Program-made: the position numbers and the translations under genes
Shown: positions 43,584 through 45,705 of the stretch, one piece after another
Position numbering within the stretch: position 1 is the stretch's first letter
How the letters are laid out: the number at the start of each line of letters is the position of its first letter
Assembly: GCA_945787325.1 (NCBI GenBank)
Contig: CALZHP010000012.1
Coordinates: 1 to 45,705 of the forward strand
DNA: 45,705 nt
From: an uncultured Desulfobulbaceae bacterium
GTDB taxonomy: Bacteria; Desulfobacterota; Desulfobulbia; Desulfobulbales; BM004
Direction of reading: 5' to 3'
Notes under the pieces: model-generated
Databases searched by the model: none
What the model was told of the DNA's origin: nothing
Seen by the model: only the letters and a program-made list of their open reading frames with translations

Positions 43584-44753
43584 ATGTCTGATTTTAAGGT
43601 AAACAAAACATATGATGAAATAAATGCCAAGATCAAAGCCGGTGAAGCAGTAATTGTTACTGCCGAGGAAATGGTAGATATAGTAAAGAAAAATGGGCCG
43701 GTTGGGTCTGCCCGCAAGATAGATGTTGTTACGACCGGCACTTTTTCCCCAATGTGTTCGTCCGGAGCTTTTATCAATTTCGGTCATACCAAACCAACTT
43801 TCAAGGCTTCAAAGGTATGGCTTAACAAAGTGCCGGCATATGCAGGACTGGCAGCGGTTGATATATATATTGGTGCCACAGAGCTTTGCGATGATGATCC
43901 CATGAATAAGGTCTATCCTGGGGAATTCCGCTATGGCGGGGGACATGTAATTGAAGATCTGGTTGCCGGGAAAGCGATTTTTCTAGAAGGTAAATCATAT
44001 GGTACGGATTGTTATCCGAATAAAAAAATAAAAAAAGAGATAACCTTACAAGACCTGCCATACGCGCTTCTTACAAATCCCAGAAATGCCTATCAAAACT
44101 ATAATTGTGCCATAAATCTTTCTGACCGCGCAATTTATACTTATATGGGAATGCTGAAACCCAAGGCGAAAAACGCCAACTACTGTAGCGCGGGTGAACT
44201 GAGCCCACTCATGAACGATCCTTTTTATAAAACTATTGGCCTTGGCACTAGGATTTTCCTTGGCGGTGGAGTAGGATATGTGACATGGCACGGTACACAG
44301 CATAATCCTGGCGTTCCGCGAGCAGACGGAGGTACACCGAACCGGCCATCTGGAACAATGATGGTGCAGGGTGATTTGAAAGAAATGTCAACCAAATGGC
44401 TGCGTGGGGTAAGTATGCAGGGCTATGGATGTACTCTTGCCGTAGGCATTGGCGTACCAATACCGGTGCTTAATGAAGAAATGGCCGCTTACACCGGAGT
44501 ATCAGACGCGGATATTTATACCCAGGTTGTAGACTATGCCCATGATTATTCAAACCAGGTTTCACGCAATTATGGGGAAGTAAGTTATGCTCAACTCAAG
44601 AGCGGCCATATTGAAGTAAACGGCCAGCAAGTTCAAACGGCACCGCTTTCAAGTGTTGTGAAGGCAAGGGAAATAGCAGAAACGCTGAAACAATGGATTG
44701 CCGATAAAAAGTTTTTGCTTTCGAAACCGGTTCAAACATTACCGGATGAATAA
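43584..44753 (+). CDS. DUF39 homocysteine biosynthesis protein (L-aspartate semialdehyde sulfurtransferase)
   Basis: The 389-residue protein has the DUF39 (HcyS-A) core: TGTFSPMCSSGAFINFGH (51-68), DCYPNKKIK (142-150), GGGVGYVTWHGTQH, and GYGCTLAVGIGVPIP. In methanogens and sulfate reducers, this family with a small ferredoxin makes homocysteine from aspartate semialdehyde and sulfide. C58 and C143 are likely the two cysteines studied in the archaeal enzyme, though I align only by eye. No NIL-ferredoxin gene follows, and no C-terminal CBS pair is present. TGGAGGTG before the ATG gives a strong start. The LarE-type gene begins 45 bases downstream. Confidence 0.88.
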   Translation: MSDFKVNKTYDEINAKIKAGEAVIVTAEEMVDIVKKNGPVGSARKIDVVTTGTFSPMCSSGAFINFGHTKPTFKASKVWLNKVPAYAGLAAVDIYIGATELCDDDPMNKVYPGEFRYGGGHVIEDLVAGKAIFLEGKSYGTDCYPNKKIKKEITLQDLPYALLTNPRNAYQNYNCAINLSDRAIYTYMGMLKPKAKNANYCSAGELSPLMNDPFYKTIGLGTRIFLGGGVGYVTWHGTQHNPGVPRADGGTPNRPSGTMMVQGDLKEMSTKWLRGVSMQGYGCTLAVGIGVPIPVLNEEMAAYTGVSDADIYTQVVDYAHDYSNQVSRNYGEVSYAQLKSGHIEVNGQQVQTAPLSSVVKAREIAETLKQWIADKKFLLSKPVQTLPDE

Positions 44754-44798
44754 TTTCAACGCCGGTGATTCATTGTCTTTGATAGGTATGTGGTTGTC

Positions 44799-45590
44799 AT
44801 GGACACAAAAGCAGAAAACAAAAAAAAGCAGCTTGAAGAAATGCTGCGCTCATTCGGAAAAGTGGCGGTTGCTCTCTCGGGCGGTTCCGACAGTTCTTTT
44901 CTGGCCCGTGTAGCATTTGACATACTTGGACATGATAATTTTCTGGCTGTATTTGTAAACACAGTACTGCAACCTCCTGATGAACTTGGACATGTACAAA
45001 GTGTTGCTGATGAAATTGGTTGCAGGCTACTTGTAATAGATGCAGATCCTTTTGAAATTCCTGAGTTTGTTTTAAACCCTTCAAACCGATGCTATTATTG
45101 CAAAAAGAACATTTTCAGCATGATTAAAGAACGCGTAAGTGCTGATTATGAAATTAACATTCTATTAGACGGTACAAATCTTGATGATCTAGATGATGAT
45201 CGTCCTGGGTTGTTAGCAATAGATGAGCTCGATATTAAAACGCCACTTGCTGATAGCGGACTAAAGAAAGAAGAGGTTCGGCAGTTGAGCAGGTCTATAA
45301 ACCTTTCGACCTGGGACCGTCCATCTGGTTCCTGCTTGGCAACTCGAATACCAACCGGTGAGGAAATTACGAAGGATCTCCTATCAACAGCTGCAGTATG
45401 TGAAGAACACCTGCATGTTAATGGATTTTACGGATGCCGTGTCAGGTTGAGTGGAAACGACGCTATTATAGAGTTGCCTGAAGAAGACATTGAAAGATTC
45501 TCACAGAAAAAACAGAGAAAAATTACTGAAAATTTATTTAAAAAGGCAGGAATAAAGAAAATTTTATTAAATATTACAGGGAGGCAATAA
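44799..45590 (+). CDS. larE: LarE-type ATP-dependent sulfur transferase with three cluster cysteines
   Basis: The 263-residue PP-loop protein (SGGSDSSFLARVAF, about 27-40) adenylates a carboxylate and inserts sulfur, as LarE does for the nickel-pincer cofactor of lactate racemase. It has NRCYYCKK (C98, C101) and SGSCLATRIP (C179), the three-cysteine set of LarE proteins that hold a 4Fe-4S cluster rather than sacrificing one Cys. A GTG three codons earlier is in frame; ribosome binding site spacing favours neither. No larB or larC is in view. Next to DUF39 it may serve another sulfur-transfer task. Confidence 0.82.
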   Translation: MDTKAENKKKQLEEMLRSFGKVAVALSGGSDSSFLARVAFDILGHDNFLAVFVNTVLQPPDELGHVQSVADEIGCRLLVIDADPFEIPEFVLNPSNRCYYCKKNIFSMIKERVSADYEINILLDGTNLDDLDDDRPGLLAIDELDIKTPLADSGLKKEEVRQLSRSINLSTWDRPSGSCLATRIPTGEEITKDLLSTAAVCEEHLHVNGFYGCRVRLSGNDAIIELPEEDIERFSQKKQRKITENLFKKAGIKKILLNITGRQ

Positions 45591-45705
45591 ATATATTCAG
45601 CAATATCAGTATGATAGTGGTTTGCTGTGAGTTTTATCCCGTATATTAGGTCATTCTTATAGAATGATATTGCTAAAAAATCTTTCAAGTCCACTGTTTT
45701 TTATG

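Noticed and set aside
45651-45667. Short palindrome TCATTCTTATAGAATGA near the window end
   Set aside because: Seven-base A+T-rich arms with no T-run; too weak to call a terminator or operator.

Overview
The window looks like a chromosomal segment of an A+T-rich Gram-negative anaerobe, most likely Desulfobacterota (Desulfobulbales-like). This is inferred from gene content, not from a marker gene. Pointers are a lipid A enzyme (LpxC domain), lipoproteins, a PEP-CTERM protein, the DUF39 homocysteine-biosynthesis protein typical of sulfate reducers and methanogens, HDOD-GGDEF signalling and an archaeal/eukaryal-type Trm5-like methyltransferase. I see no rRNA, tRNA or CRISPR array.

Layout. 1-820 is decayed mobile DNA: an inverted-repeat-bounded remnant of a REP-associated tyrosine transposase and a second ~100-base palindrome. 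822-8189 holds a small secreted protein, an AcuI-type reductase, a stand-alone RtcB RNA ligase, an HDOD-diguanylate cyclase, a lipoprotein, a secreted unknown and a glycine-zipper envelope protein. 8354-16249 holds an unknown gene plus a divergent receiver, a DUF1648 membrane protein, RlmKL, a DUF309 protein, two paralogous single-domain receivers and a PAS hybrid kinase. 16330-18761 is a tight operon of an M23 endopeptidase, a secreted HExxHxxGxxD metalloprotease and a small protein. 18863-24160 carries RNase G, a GT2 glycosyltransferase, a spore-photoproduct-lyase-like radical SAM protein, SSB and a CbpA-type DnaJ. 24254-26222 holds leuCD with a 110-base palindrome directly after the leuD stop. 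26719-31872 holds an HD/MshEN-like/GAF signalling protein, an orphan YejA-like binding protein and a DUF445 membrane protein.

The most unusual part is 32050-36376: a HAMP sensor kinase, an overlapping coiled-coil lipoprotein, a PEP-CTERM protein behind an unusual leader, then one protein that fuses an NtrX/NtrC-type receiver domain to a full-length LpxC deacetylase. The kinase-lipoprotein-receiver order recalls qseE-qseG-qseF, but the output domain is an enzyme of lipid A synthesis instead of a transcription activator. I propose, as inference, that a phosphorelay acts directly on lipid A or another sugar-N-acyl substrate.

36639-45590 returns to mostly housekeeping genes: a secreted dienelactone hydrolase, the Trm5-like methyltransferase, an iron alcohol dehydrogenase, KsgA, a DUF2062 protein, TsaD, PheA, the DUF39 sulfurtransferase and a three-cysteine LarE. 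The last two suggest a small sulfur-incorporation locus.
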